Origin: Fluviicola taffensis DSM 16823 | GTDB lineage: Bacteria; Bacteroidota; Bacteroidia; Flavobacteriales_D; Crocinitomicaceae | Direction of reading: 5' to 3' | Length of the DNA: 64,000 nucleotides | NCBI RefSeq assembly: GCF_000194605.1 | Contig: NC_015321.1 | Span: 1,302,001 to 1,366,000, forward strand | Shown here: positions 37,487 through 46,583 of the stretch, piece after piece | Layout: every line of letters begins with the position of its first letter | Numbering within the stretch: position 1 is the first letter of the stretch | Made by a program: the position numbers and the translations under genes | Notes under the pieces: model-generated | Database searches by the model: none | The model's input: the letters and a program-made list of their open reading frames with translations, nothing else | Told to the model about the DNA's origin: nothing

Positions 37487-38326
37487 TTACCAGTTAAACT
37501 TCTTTTTCCTGTTCGGATCCTTTGGCGCTTTTACTTTCTTCTCCTTGGTCATTTCTGGAAAATGTACCGCCAATCCAAAACGGATGTTCAATGCATTCAA
37601 CCATTCCTTGTGCGGCTCTTGTTTCCCATAGATATTCGTTAATCCAACTGAATAAGAAGGAATCAGGTAAACCGAAGCAAATTTTGAGAAACGGTATTGC
37701 ACACCTACAGAAAACAAAGCACTCAACCCAAAATTATTCAATCCTTCAATGGTTTTCAGATTTGTTACTGTTTCATTTCCAAGAGAATCATTCATAGTAG
37801 TTTTCGTTTTTGTATTCATCGGAATAAATGGTTGAACTCCAACCCCAGCCAATAATTGTACACGCTTGCCATAAGTGAAGAATAGTTGAATGGGAACTGC
37901 CAACATATTGTATTTGCGGTCATAGGCAAAAGAGCTATCTGTGGTCGTTGATTTAAAAGAATAAGATTCTCCATATCGATCCAATGAGACTCCTGCTTCT
38001 ACACTAAAATAACGATGTACCCTGTTTCGAATACCCACTTGATAAGTCCAGCGATTAACCATTTTCTCATCAGCTCTCAATCCAACTGGTCTTCCAAATA
38101 ACCCTTCATTTTCAGCTAATCGATGTGATCCAATAGAATATCCCGCACCAATAAATGCTGTGAAATCCATCATTCCTTTATCCGGATCGTATTTATTATC
38201 TGATTTTGTCTTTTCCTTCTCTATTTCGGTCTTCTTTTTAGGATCATCAACCTTTCCCGTTGAAATCTGTGCGGAATTTACAAATGGAACAAAAATTAAA
38301 ATTGCTAGGGCTGTCAATTGTTTCAT
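37487..38326 (-). CDS. Outer-membrane beta-barrel family protein
   Basis: A 279-residue exported protein. Signal peptide MKQLTALAILIFVPFVNSAQ; the ATG at 38326 is chosen because it begins this signal (the frame extends to 38362). A charged Lys/Glu linker follows, then alternating strands with FTAFIGAGYSIGSHRL, VHRYFSVEAGVSLDRYG, VQLLAGVGVQPF and ASVYLIPSYSVG, typical of porin-like outer membrane beta-barrels. The basic tail (KEKKVKAPKDPNRKKK) is unusual for a barrel that ends in a Trp. A TATCTTTA box lies upstream. Confidence 0.75.
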   Translation of the reverse strand: MKQLTALAILIFVPFVNSAQISTGKVDDPKKKTEIEKEKTKSDNKYDPDKGMMDFTAFIGAGYSIGSHRLAENEGLFGRPVGLRADEKMVNRWTYQVGIRNRVHRYFSVEAGVSLDRYGESYSFKSTTTDSSFAYDRKYNMLAVPIQLFFTYGKRVQLLAGVGVQPFIPMNTKTKTTMNDSLGNETVTNLKTIEGLNNFGLSALFSVGVQYRFSKFASVYLIPSYSVGLTNIYGKQEPHKEWLNALNIRFGLAVHFPEMTKEKKVKAPKDPNRKKKFNW

Positions 38327-38391
38327 GAAAAGCTTATTTTTGGTAGAATTGTAAAGATACAATCTTTAGTTAATACTTAAAATACCTGTCA

Positions 38392-41298
38392 ATGTCGAAA
38401 AAAGAAAAATTGCCAAAAAAGAAAAAGAGCTTCATTAGAAGGCTTTTCAAATGGACTGGAATAACCATCTTGTTCTTAATCATTGCAATCATTTTAATTC
38501 CTATAATTTTCAAAGATGAGATTAAGGAGCTGGTATTGAAAGAAGTAAGCAAATCTTTAAAAGCCGATGTTACTATCGAGGATTTCGATTTAACCTTTCT
38601 TTCTACGTTCCCAAATGTTACCATTCAATTATATGACACAAAAGTAACAGGTAGAACGGAATTTAAAGGCGTAGAGTTGGCAAATATCAAAACTATTGAG
38701 GCACATGTAGGTTTATGGGATGTAATCGGTGGAGATGAGATCGAAATTGATGAAGTGCATATATCCGATGCGAAGTTTGATGTACGTGTGGATCCAGCAG
38801 GAAAAGCCAATTACGACATTGTTATTCCGGAAGATGAAAAACCAGTTGCAGATCAAGGGCCTTCCAAATTTAAAATGTCTTTGAAGGAATATTCTTTAAA
38901 TAATATCCAATTGGTGTTTGACGATCAAGCTTCTGACATGTATGCCAACATCAAAAACCTAAATCATACAGGTGAAGGAGATTTAACGGCAGATATCATC
39001 GATTTTGAAACAAGCACTAAAATAGACGAAGTAACACTGGAAATGGATGGTTTGAGCTATTTATCCAAAGTGAAAACAGATGCAGATGTGAATTTGTTGA
39101 TGGAATTCAAGGAAGACGATTCCAAATTCACCTTGAAAGACAACAGCTTTGCCTTGAATAACTTTCACATGTCTTTAGATGGTTTTTACCAAATGCTGAA
39201 AGACCATTCTCAAATGGATTTGAAATTAAATACCAAAGAAATCAGTTTCAAAGACTTATTGTCACTTGTGCCTAGTTTCTACCAAAGCGGATATGAAAGC
39301 ATGATTGCAAAAGGTGATTTGAAAATGAATGGCGAAGTGAAAGGCCGTATGGATGACAAAAACATGCCAGGGTGGGATTTTGGTTTGAACGTAAAAAATG
39401 CCTCCATTCGTTATCCTGCGCTTCCTGGTTCTATCAATAACATCATCGTAGATGCAGGATCTAAGTTCGCAGGAGGTTCCAATTTGGATTTAATGACATT
39501 AGATGTCACGAAATTCCATTCAGAGTTCGTTGGAAACTTAATTGACGCGAATTTGAAATTGAGAAACCCAATGACAGATCCATTGATTGATTCCAAACTA
39601 AAGGCGAAAGTAAACTTAGCTACACTTGGAAAAGTAATGCCGTTGGCTGAAGGTGAATCATACAAAGGGAAATTGAACGCCGATGTTGCGTTAAATGGTC
39701 GAATGAGCGCTATTGAAACCGAACAATACGAAAAGTTCAATGCACAAGGTCTAATCGAATTGTTCGACTTCCTATACAAATCAAAAGACTTGAATGAAGA
39801 TGTAAACGTGAAAGATTTGACTTTCCGCTTCAGTCCGCAAAACTTGTCTTTGGAGAAAATGAATGCAAGGATGGGTAAATCAGATTTTGCCATGAACGGA
39901 AAAATCGACAACTACTTGGGTTATTTATTCGGGAAAAAGAAAGAAGATCAGTTATTGAAAGGTGTATTTGCCTTCAATAGTAACAACTTGGACTTGGATC
40001 AACTCATGGGAGCTTCTACTGCTCCATCTGCTGCAACTACCAGTGCAGAACCAGCTCCAGTAGACCCAAATACTGAACCGCTTTTAATTCCTGACAACAT
40101 TGATTTCGATTTGAATACCAACATCCAAAAATTGCATTACAACGGTATTGATGTAAACAATATCAAAGGAAATGTAAACATGAAAGAGGAAGTAGCTTCG
40201 TTGAATGGCTTGTCTATGAATACGATGGGCGGAACAGTTGGTTTAAGAGGAAGTTATAGCTCCAAAGACCACAACAAGCCAGCAATTGATTTGGGTTATA
40301 ACTTGAAAGAAATCGATATTCAAGAAATTACAACGCATTTCCTAACGATCGAGAAATTGGCTCCAGTTGCCAAATATGCAAAAGGAAAATTCAGTTCAAG
40401 TTTAAACTTGAAAGGCGATTTGACAAAAGCGCTAGAGCCTGTTTACAATTCATTGACAGGTGATGGAGATTTATTTACCAACCTCGTTACAGTAAGCGGG
40501 TTCGAACCATTGAAAAAATTGGGAGAATCCTTAAACATGGATAAATTGTCCAACCAAACATTCAAGGATGTGAAAGCGTTCTTCAGTTTTGCAGATGGAA
40601 AAGTAACCATGAAAAAACCGTTGAAAATCAAAATGAGTGGAATCGATACGGAAATCACTGGTTCCACTGCATTTACCCAAGAAATTGACTACAAAATGCT
40701 GATGCAGGTTCCAAAATCCATGATTCCAGCTGGAATCATCAAAGTTGCAGAACAAGGTTTGGCAAAAGTAAACGGACTTGTACCCAAATTAAATATTGGA
40801 TCTATTCCTGATATCATTCCAGTAAATGCACTAGTTGGAGGAACGGTTATGAAACCAGTCATCAAAACAGATTTCAAAGAAGCATTGCTAAAAGCTACAG
40901 GCAATTTAAAAAACACGATACAGGACAAAGGAAAAGAATTGGTTAATAAAGCCAAAGATTCGGTAAGAACCGTGGTCAAAGAAAAAGTGGAAGAGGTAAA
41001 GAAAGACCTTATCGCAGAGAAAAACAAGATTATGGCCGATGCTGAAAAAGAAGCAGACAAAGTGAGAGCGGAAGCTAAAAAAGGTGGAGATCAACTTCGA
41101 GCGGAAGCAGACAAACAATGTAATGATGCAATGACTGCCGCTGGAAGCAATCCACTGAAAAAGAAAGCTGCTGAAATCGCTTGTAAAGAAGGAAAGAAAA
41201 AAGCAGACAACAGTATCACCAAGCTAGAACAAGAAGCAAATACCAAAGCAGACAATATCATTGTCAAAGCCAAGGAAAAAGCAGATGCTGTGAAGTAA
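38392..41298 (+). CDS. AsmA-like family protein with charged helical tail
   Basis: A 968-residue envelope protein. One N-terminal membrane anchor (residues ~21-42) follows a Lys-rich start. The bulk is beta-rich with AsmA features (VELANIKTIEAHVGLWDVIGG, LEMDGLSYLSKVKTDADVN, an AsmA-C-like part around GRMSAIETEQYEKF). A Pro/Ala linker lies near residues 543-560. The last ~140 residues form a Lys/Ala/Glu-rich helix (KELVNKAKDSVRTVVKEKVE...). AsmA/TamB-like proteins move phospholipid to the outer membrane; that role is inferred. It is divergent from the barrel gene and ends at a terminator. Confidence 0.82.
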   Translation: MSKKEKLPKKKKSFIRRLFKWTGITILFLIIAIILIPIIFKDEIKELVLKEVSKSLKADVTIEDFDLTFLSTFPNVTIQLYDTKVTGRTEFKGVELANIKTIEAHVGLWDVIGGDEIEIDEVHISDAKFDVRVDPAGKANYDIVIPEDEKPVADQGPSKFKMSLKEYSLNNIQLVFDDQASDMYANIKNLNHTGEGDLTADIIDFETSTKIDEVTLEMDGLSYLSKVKTDADVNLLMEFKEDDSKFTLKDNSFALNNFHMSLDGFYQMLKDHSQMDLKLNTKEISFKDLLSLVPSFYQSGYESMIAKGDLKMNGEVKGRMDDKNMPGWDFGLNVKNASIRYPALPGSINNIIVDAGSKFAGGSNLDLMTLDVTKFHSEFVGNLIDANLKLRNPMTDPLIDSKLKAKVNLATLGKVMPLAEGESYKGKLNADVALNGRMSAIETEQYEKFNAQGLIELFDFLYKSKDLNEDVNVKDLTFRFSPQNLSLEKMNARMGKSDFAMNGKIDNYLGYLFGKKKEDQLLKGVFAFNSNNLDLDQLMGASTAPSAATTSAEPAPVDPNTEPLLIPDNIDFDLNTNIQKLHYNGIDVNNIKGNVNMKEEVASLNGLSMNTMGGTVGLRGSYSSKDHNKPAIDLGYNLKEIDIQEITTHFLTIEKLAPVAKYAKGKFSSSLNLKGDLTKALEPVYNSLTGDGDLFTNLVTVSGFEPLKKLGESLNMDKLSNQTFKDVKAFFSFADGKVTMKKPLKIKMSGIDTEITGSTAFTQEIDYKMLMQVPKSMIPAGIIKVAEQGLAKVNGLVPKLNIGSIPDIIPVNALVGGTVMKPVIKTDFKEALLKATGNLKNTIQDKGKELVNKAKDSVRTVVKEKVEEVKKDLIAEKNKIMADAEKEADKVRAEAKKGGDQLRAEADKQCNDAMTAAGSNPLKKKAAEIACKEGKKKADNSITKLEQEANTKADNIIVKAKEKADAVK

Positions 41299-41390
41299 AT
41301 GAGATAGTCAGGCTGTTTTAGTCTGCACATAATCAAATTTATCCCGACGGAGTTTTGCTTCTGTTGGGGTAATAAGAGATACTAAAAAGG

Positions 41391-41425
41391 AAATCCCGTT
41401 CGCCAAAAGCAGACGGGATTTTTTT
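41391..41425 (+). terminator. Terminator of the AsmA-like gene
   Basis: AAATCCCGT (41391-41399) pairs with ACGGGATTT (41413-41421) and is followed by a T-run. Confidence 0.85.
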
Positions 41426-41518
41426 GTTAAACAACCTGAATTCGATAGATTTTGAAGTGATCTATAATTGGATTACCATTATTGCTGGCTATACATTTCT
41501 GAGAATTTTATTCCATTT

Positions 41519-41911
41519 TCAGTCAATTATTTGATTCGGGTATTGAATTCCACCCATATGAATGGATATGATAATTTTCCCTTCATTCTGATTGTTAAAA
41601 ACATATACATAATCTTCAAAGCTTCCTTTATTTGATATGGTTTTCACCAATTTATCCAACTCATCAAATTGAAGTTTAACATCCAAGGTTGACGACACAA
41701 CCTTATCGTCTTTATCAAATTAATAAAGAAGTGGGTAAAAATCCCGCTCTTCATAAATTAATTTCGCTGCCAAAGATATACAAGACAATATCATTGAATC
41801 CGTTGAACTAAGGTGTGGATTATTTTCCTTTCTCTCCATGTAATATTTTCTATTCCACGATTCCCATCCCGTGAAGACCTCAATGTAATTAACTAATGTG
41901 TACTCGTCATC
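41519..41911 (-). pseudogene. Decayed small gene with an in-frame stop
   Basis: On the minus strand one frame reads protein-like from about 41911 (DDEYTLVNYIEVFTGWE...), through a single ATG at 41839 and SLAAKLIYEERDFYPLLY, to TAA at 41722-41720. It continues in the same frame for 66 sense codons (FDKDDKVVSSTLDVKLQF...IIISIHMGGIQYP) to TGA at 41521-41519. The 5' end runs into the ChaN-like gene and lacks a start. The translation shows normal residue use on both sides of the stop. I do not recognise the family. It could also be a single gene with a base-call error. Confidence 0.5.
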
Positions 41912-42750
41912 GTTTCATTCACCACAATGATAAAATCTGCCCGGTTCAAATGTTCTTTTTCCAATTTGCGGACATCTTTTTGAGAAACCGTTGTGATTGT
42001 TCCCACTTTTGCTCCAGGCAAATAGTGCTGAACATACCACATAATTCCTTGGTGAAAATCGGAATGGAAAGCACCATTTAGAAAAAATACTTGCTTACTT
42101 TTCTTTAATTGCGCCACAATCGAATAAGCCATCGTTGCATCTTTGATTGCTTGCGCATACGCAAAATTAATTCCTGAAGCATGCATCTCTTTCCCCATAT
42201 TGATAAGCTCTACATATTGAGTCAAAGTTGAATCGAATGGAAAAGGCAATGGTGCCATTAATTTCATTTGATCTTCTGGAAGCGTATCCAAAGCAGACAA
42301 TCCCTTTTTGAAAACCAAACTGGCATATTTCCGCATCACATTTGCTGCAAAAGGAGTGTTCCCGAATGCAATGGCAGAATCCAATACCGGTTTGTAGTCT
42401 GTTTTGAAATTCGACCATAATTCGGTAGAATCTTTCAGTGCTTTGTATGATTTATTACTGATATAATTATTCAATGCTTTGATTTGGTGTAGTTCAAACA
42501 TTTCAAATCCTACCGCCAGTTGCGAACTTTTCGTCTTCTTATTCAATTCCATCAAAACGTTCAATTCCATCCAATGCGAAATCGGATTATCGTGGAATTC
42601 ACCAAACAAAATAACCTGGTTTGCAGAAACCTGATTCATCATTTTTTGAAACGAAACTTGCTTCCCTTTTGAGTCAAAAATGCGAAATGCTTCCAAATCT
42701 TGCGCATAAGAGCTCGAATAAACCAAAAGTGCTAGTAAAATTGTTTTCAT
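41893..42750 (-). CDS. ChaN-family haem-binding-type secreted protein
   Basis: A 285-residue exported protein starting MKTILLALLVYSSSYAQ. The domain matches ChaN/'haem-binding uptake' proteins: VILFGEFHDNPISHWMEL near residue 45, VGFEMFELHQ, and late FFLNGAFHSDFHQGI. In Campylobacter, ChaN binds paired haems. The frame is open upstream to 42792, but the ATG at 42750 begins the signal sequence and lies 4 nt after a perfect TATATTTG. No iron-uptake partner lies next to it. Confidence 0.85.
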   Translation of the reverse strand: MKTILLALLVYSSSYAQDLEAFRIFDSKGKQVSFQKMMNQVSANQVILFGEFHDNPISHWMELNVLMELNKKTKSSQLAVGFEMFELHQIKALNNYISNKSYKALKDSTELWSNFKTDYKPVLDSAIAFGNTPFAANVMRKYASLVFKKGLSALDTLPEDQMKLMAPLPFPFDSTLTQYVELINMGKEMHASGINFAYAQAIKDATMAYSIVAQLKKSKQVFFLNGAFHSDFHQGIMWYVQHYLPGAKVGTITTVSQKDVRKLEKEHLNRADFIIVVNETMTSTH

Positions 42751-42754
42751 CTGC

Positions 42755-42762
42755 CAAATATA
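42755..42762 (-). promoter_or_regulatory. -7 box of the ChaN-like gene, leaderless arrangement
   Basis: TATATTTG on the minus strand, then GCAG, then ATG: a perfect box with a 4-nt gap to the start codon. No clear -33 TTG. Confidence 0.55.
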
Positions 42763-42847
42763 GAAACTTTCAAAAAAGCTACTCCTAACCATTTTTATGT
42801 AAGATAAATCCGAAATCTACCCCGAACAGGGTATATTTTCGCCACGA

Positions 42848-42865
42848 TCCCGATAGCTATCGGGA
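42848..42865. repeat. 18-bp perfect palindrome
   Basis: TCCCGATAGCTATCGGGA reads identically on both strands. No second copy was noticed in this window, but the sequence has the look of a genome-wide repeated palindrome. Confidence 0.7.
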
Positions 42866-43029
42866 CACGAATTTCTGGCTCGGCTAACGCACTCGCTTTT
42901 TTATTAAATCCCAAATTAATTGACCTTCATAGGGTAAAGAGGCGACTGGTAAGGGGAGTTATATACTTAAAAAGTAGATGCCTTCAAGCTATGTTTTGCA
43001 AAATTTAAAGTGATAATTTTTGGGTCAAA

Positions 43030-43104
43030 CCTTTGCGTTCTTCCACTCTTTGCGGTTAAAATAAGACTCTATTTATAAACCGCAGAGAAACAAAGAGCGC
43101 AAAG
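43030..43104. repeat. Inverted repeat with 27-bp arms, family A copy 2
   Basis: Arm 1 (43031-43057) starts CTTTGCGTTC and ends TTTGCGGTT. Arm 2 (43078-43104) starts AACCGCAGAG and ends GCGCAAAG. About 21 of 27 positions pair, with a 20-nt loop. The same element is at 7711-7782 and 57918-57983. Confidence 0.8.
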
Positions 43105-43274
43105 ATTTAGAGATTTTACCTGTGTTAAATACATAATCCCCACTGGTAAGCGCCTTAAAAAATTCGTGCATTTGCAGTGAAATAAAAATCATGAGTTTTG
43201 AAAATGGCTTATGAGCGGAAATTCTATCTATTTTTAAGTAACAAAAACACAACACCTACCTCGAAAAGGTTACT

Positions 43275-43282
43275 TATTTTTG
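43275..43282 (+). promoter_or_regulatory. -7 box of the LTA-synthase-like operon, leaderless arrangement
   Basis: TATTTTTG ends 4 nt before the ATG at 43287 and 10 nt before the ATG at 43293. It supports 43287 as the start. No clear -33 element is seen. Confidence 0.55.
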
Positions 43283-43286
43283 TACT

Positions 43287-45185
43287 ATGTTGATGAAACT
43301 GCGTAATGTTCTCCCAATAACTCTGCAAAGTCTATTGCTACGCATTGCACTTATCTTAGTGTTGATGACAATTACACGCATTGTTTTTTATTGCTTCAAC
43401 ATGGATTCCTTTGCACATGTTCAATTCACAGATTGGTTTGCAGGAATATGGTTCGACTTGTCAACTGTAAGCTTGGTCCTTCTCCCCTTCATAATTTTAA
43501 GTCTGCTTCCTCAAAAATGGCAAAGCAATTGGGTTATTAGAATTCTTCAAATTATTTCATTTTTTATTCCAGCATTATTGATTGTTGCGCTCAATTTATT
43601 GGACACTGCCTATTACAATTTTACCTTAAAACGATCCACAGCAGATTTATTTGCTATTGTCTCTGCTGGAAATGATGTAGGACAACTCCTCACTAGCTTC
43701 ATCAAAGACTATTGGTTGCTGATCCTCATTTTCATGATCGGCATTTATCTTTTAGCGAAGTTTTACAAAAGAACCAACTATCGAAATTGGAAAAATCAAC
43801 GCAGTAGCAAGTTACATGTTGAACTAATTGCCTTAGTATTAACCATTCCTTTTGCTATTCTATTTGGCCGTGGCGGTTTTGGCTTAAGACCAATTTCTCC
43901 TGTTGAAGCTTCCTTGTATACACGTCCAGAAAATTCGGCTTTGGTTTTAAATACTGCATTTACCATTTTAAAATCCATAGGAATGGACGATTTGGTGGAA
44001 AAGCGCTATTTCAGTGAAAAAGAAGGGGAGAAATTATACAATCCAATTCGGAAAACAAATCCACAAAACATATTGCCCGATGGAACAAATGTCGTAGTTA
44101 TTATGCTCGAAAGTTTCGGAAACGAATGGGTGGGAAAATTCAATAACAGTATTTCTTACACGCCTTTTCTAGATTCATTGCTGGAAAAAAGCTGGTATTT
44201 CGAATACGGTATTTCAAACGGAAAAAAATCGATCGAAGCAGTTCCAACAATCTCTGCTTCCATGCCAACTTTGATGGATAATCCATATATATCTTCGGCA
44301 TATAGTAACAACCAATTGCAAAGTTTACCGAGCATCTTAAAAGACAAAGGATACAGCACTGCATTTTATCATGGAGCAACCAACGGTTCCATGCGTTTCA
44401 ATAGTTTTGCTTCACAGCTAGGTTATGAAGAATATTTTGGGCGATTTGAATACAACAACGACGATCATTCTGATAAAACCTGGGGAATCTTGGATGAATA
44501 TTTCAATCCTTGGACCGCTAAAAAATTGACTCAAATGAAAAAGCCCTTCATGGCCAATTTATTTACGCTTTCTTCTCACCATCCTTATTTTGTGCCTCAA
44601 GAATGGCGTTCTAAAGTCAAAAACGGACCTCATCCAATTTGTAAAAGCATTTATTACGGAGATATCAGCTTACGAAAATTCTTCCAGCAAGCCGCAAAAG
44701 AACCTTGGTACAAGAATACCCTTTTTGTGATTGTTGCAGATCACACTCCTTCTAGTAATAGTGAAATTTACAATCAACGGACAGAAATGTACCGAATCCC
44801 TATTGCTTTCTTCGATCCAAGTGGAAAACTACCGCGTAAACGAGAAAAGACCATTTTCCAGCAAATAGATATTATGCCTACCGTTCTGGATTTAGTGAAT
44901 GTAAAAGCAAATTATTACAGTATTGGAAGTAGTTTTTTCTCCAAAGATCCGCGTGAAGCTGTCACTTACTTGGAAGGTTCTTACTATTACTTTCGGAACA
45001 ATAAATTATTAGTTTATTCCAATGACAAAATTGTGAATTTGTTTGATTTTACGATTAAAACTAAAAATCCAACCAACCTATTACCTGCTCAAAAAGCGGA
45101 AGCAGAAAAAATGGCGAAACGTTTAAAAGCCATTATTCAGAGATATAATCACGATTTAATTCATAATCAGACGATTGTTCGATGA
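43287..45185 (+). CDS. LTA synthase-like membrane sulfatase / phosphoglycerol transferase
   Basis: A 632-residue protein with five membrane helices in the first ~200 residues, then an extracytoplasmic sulfatase-fold domain. Metal and nucleophile motifs: NVVVIMLESFGNE (Glu ligand), NGKKSIEAVPTISASMPTL (Ser as likely nucleophile), FYHGATNGSM and FVIVADHTPSSN (Asp-His ligands). LTA synthases transfer glycerol phosphate from phosphatidylglycerol and release diacylglycerol. A Gram-negative host has no lipoteichoic acid, so the acceptor is unknown. It overlaps the lipid kinase gene by 4 bp (ATGA). Confidence 0.85.
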   Translation: MLMKLRNVLPITLQSLLLRIALILVLMTITRIVFYCFNMDSFAHVQFTDWFAGIWFDLSTVSLVLLPFIILSLLPQKWQSNWVIRILQIISFFIPALLIVALNLLDTAYYNFTLKRSTADLFAIVSAGNDVGQLLTSFIKDYWLLILIFMIGIYLLAKFYKRTNYRNWKNQRSSKLHVELIALVLTIPFAILFGRGGFGLRPISPVEASLYTRPENSALVLNTAFTILKSIGMDDLVEKRYFSEKEGEKLYNPIRKTNPQNILPDGTNVVVIMLESFGNEWVGKFNNSISYTPFLDSLLEKSWYFEYGISNGKKSIEAVPTISASMPTLMDNPYISSAYSNNQLQSLPSILKDKGYSTAFYHGATNGSMRFNSFASQLGYEEYFGRFEYNNDDHSDKTWGILDEYFNPWTAKKLTQMKKPFMANLFTLSSHHPYFVPQEWRSKVKNGPHPICKSIYYGDISLRKFFQQAAKEPWYKNTLFVIVADHTPSSNSEIYNQRTEMYRIPIAFFDPSGKLPRKREKTIFQQIDIMPTVLDLVNVKANYYSIGSSFFSKDPREAVTYLEGSYYYFRNNKLLVYSNDKIVNLFDFTIKTKNPTNLLPAQKAEAEKMAKRLKAIIQRYNHDLIHNQTIVR

Positions 45186-46108
45186 AAAAGAGAATCCGAT
45201 TCATCATTAACCCCATTTCGGGAGGCATCAAGAAGGCCAAGGTTCCACAAATGATCGAGGAGCACTTGAACCATGACTTGTTCGATTATGATATTGCGAT
45301 TACTCAATACAAACAACACGCAAAATCCATCGCATTAGAATCAGCACAAGAAGGGATCGATATTGTATGTGCAGTTGGAGGAGATGGTTCTGTACACGAA
45401 GTTGGAACAGCTCTTGCGGGAACAAAATGTCACTTAGCAATTATTCCAACAGGTTCTGGAAATGGGCTTGCACGACATTTAAAAATTCCCTTAAAAACTC
45501 CTCAAGCCATTCAAAATATCAACCAATTGAACAGCATCCGAATGGATACTGGCTTGGCAAATGACAAACCTTTTTTGGGCGTTGGCGGTTACGGATTTGA
45601 TGCCTTCATTGCAAAACGCTTTGATGAATATCACATTCGCGGATTTTGGGGATACACCCAACTGGTTTATGAAGAGTATTTCTCTTACAAACCGCCCAAA
45701 ATGAAGATTATCTTGCCCAATGAAACAATCAAAGGGAATTTCTTGCTTTGTTCAATCGCCAATTCATCTGAATTTGGAAATGGATTCTGTATCTCACCCA
45801 AATCAAATGTGATTGATGGGCAAATGGAATTAGTTCTGTTGAGCAAATTTTCGTGGTGGCGAACAATGGGAGTTATTGGACGATTCTTTTTCAAAAAAAT
45901 TGAAGGCTCCAGATATATTCGTATTATTCCATTTCAAAAGGCTCGTATCATATTAGATGTTCCATTGGCACATTATGACGGAGAACCATTTGAAGTGCGC
46001 AAGGAAATTAATATTGAAATCATCCCAAACAACCTTTCGGTACTTTGTGGAAAAGGATATTTAGAATTCGCAAATTTGAAACTTAAAACAGAGGATTATG
46101 TTTATTGA
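45182..46108 (+). CDS. Diacylglycerol kinase-type lipid kinase (YegS/DagK family)
   Basis: A 308-residue cytosolic kinase. RFIINPISGG opens the ATP-binding domain; AVGGDGSVHEVGTAL is the GGDGT-type loop (Ser in place of Thr), followed by IIPTGSGNGLARHLKIP. The C-terminal beta-sandwich ends with YDGEPFEV. It phosphorylates diacylglycerol or a similar lipid. The ATGA overlap with the LTA-synthase-like gene suggests it recycles the diacylglycerol that enzyme would release; this is inference from context. Confidence 0.88.
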   Translation: MKKRIRFIINPISGGIKKAKVPQMIEEHLNHDLFDYDIAITQYKQHAKSIALESAQEGIDIVCAVGGDGSVHEVGTALAGTKCHLAIIPTGSGNGLARHLKIPLKTPQAIQNINQLNSIRMDTGLANDKPFLGVGGYGFDAFIAKRFDEYHIRGFWGYTQLVYEEYFSYKPPKMKIILPNETIKGNFLLCSIANSSEFGNGFCISPKSNVIDGQMELVLLSKFSWWRTMGVIGRFFFKKIEGSRYIRIIPFQKARIILDVPLAHYDGEPFEVRKEINIEIIPNNLSVLCGKGYLEFANLKLKTEDYVY

Positions 46109-46547
46109 AACTGATTTAGAAACCGTACTTACACATCTAAACAAGCTAACTCCAGATACAAAACCTGTTTGGGGGAAAATGTCTGCACAACGAATGGTTG
46201 AACATTTAACAGATACACTTCGAATTGCAACAGGTGAAAATCCGCAAGAATTACTCATTCCAGAAGACAAAGTGGAACGAATGGTTGCTTTTTTATACTC
46301 AGACAAGCCGATGGCTCAAAACATGGTTGTTCCTTTTGCAAAAGAAGGTACTCCTTTACGCCATGAAGAACTCGAATTGGCTATCGATGAATTTGTAGAT
46401 GTTTATTTGGAGTTTCAAGAACTTTTCGGGCAGAATCCAGAATTGAAAACAGTTCATGCGTATTACGGACCCATTAACTATGAACAATGGGATTTACTTC
46501 ATAAAAAACATTTGACTCACCATTTTACCCAATTCGGAATTTTATAG
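46098..46547 (+). CDS. DUF1569 / DinB-like protein
   Basis: A 149-residue soluble helical protein. WGKMSAQRMVEHLTDTLRIATG, with the His in a MxxHL-type helix, and the late HKKHLTHHFTQFGI carry the histidines of the DinB-like metal-binding four-helix bundle (DUF1569). Its substrate is unknown. It overlaps the lipid kinase gene by 11 bp, making a three-gene unit closed by a terminator. I cannot connect it functionally to the two lipid enzymes. Confidence 0.75.
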   Translation: MFIETDLETVLTHLNKLTPDTKPVWGKMSAQRMVEHLTDTLRIATGENPQELLIPEDKVERMVAFLYSDKPMAQNMVVPFAKEGTPLRHEELELAIDEFVDVYLEFQELFGQNPELKTVHAYYGPINYEQWDLLHKKHLTHHFTQFGIL

Positions 46548-46551
46548 AAAC

Positions 46552-46583
46552 AAGCCCTGAAATAAACGTCAGGGCTTATTTTT
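46552..46583 (+). terminator. Terminator of the sulfatase-kinase-DUF1569 operon
   Basis: AAGCCCTGA (46552-46560) pairs perfectly with TCAGGGCTT (46569-46577), followed by ATTTTTAA. It reaches the stop codon of the opposing small gene. Confidence 0.85.

Larger units (their letters stand above)
42766..43274. other. Intergenic gap of about 500 bp with repeats, no gene
   Basis: No protein-like frame is seen. It holds an 18-bp perfect palindrome (42848-42865), the second copy of the inverted repeat family A (43030-43104), and two ACTGGTAAG copies (42955 and 43142 regions) with GGCG/CGCC around them. Confidence 0.5.

Noticed and set aside
41299-41390. Possible small RNA or tRNA-like sequence after the AsmA-like gene
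   Set aside because: No cloverleaf, TPsiC-like loop or promoter box could be found.
41720-41839. Independent 39-residue gene starting at 41839
   Set aside because: The protein-like frame continues on both sides of it, so it is better read as part of a decayed gene.
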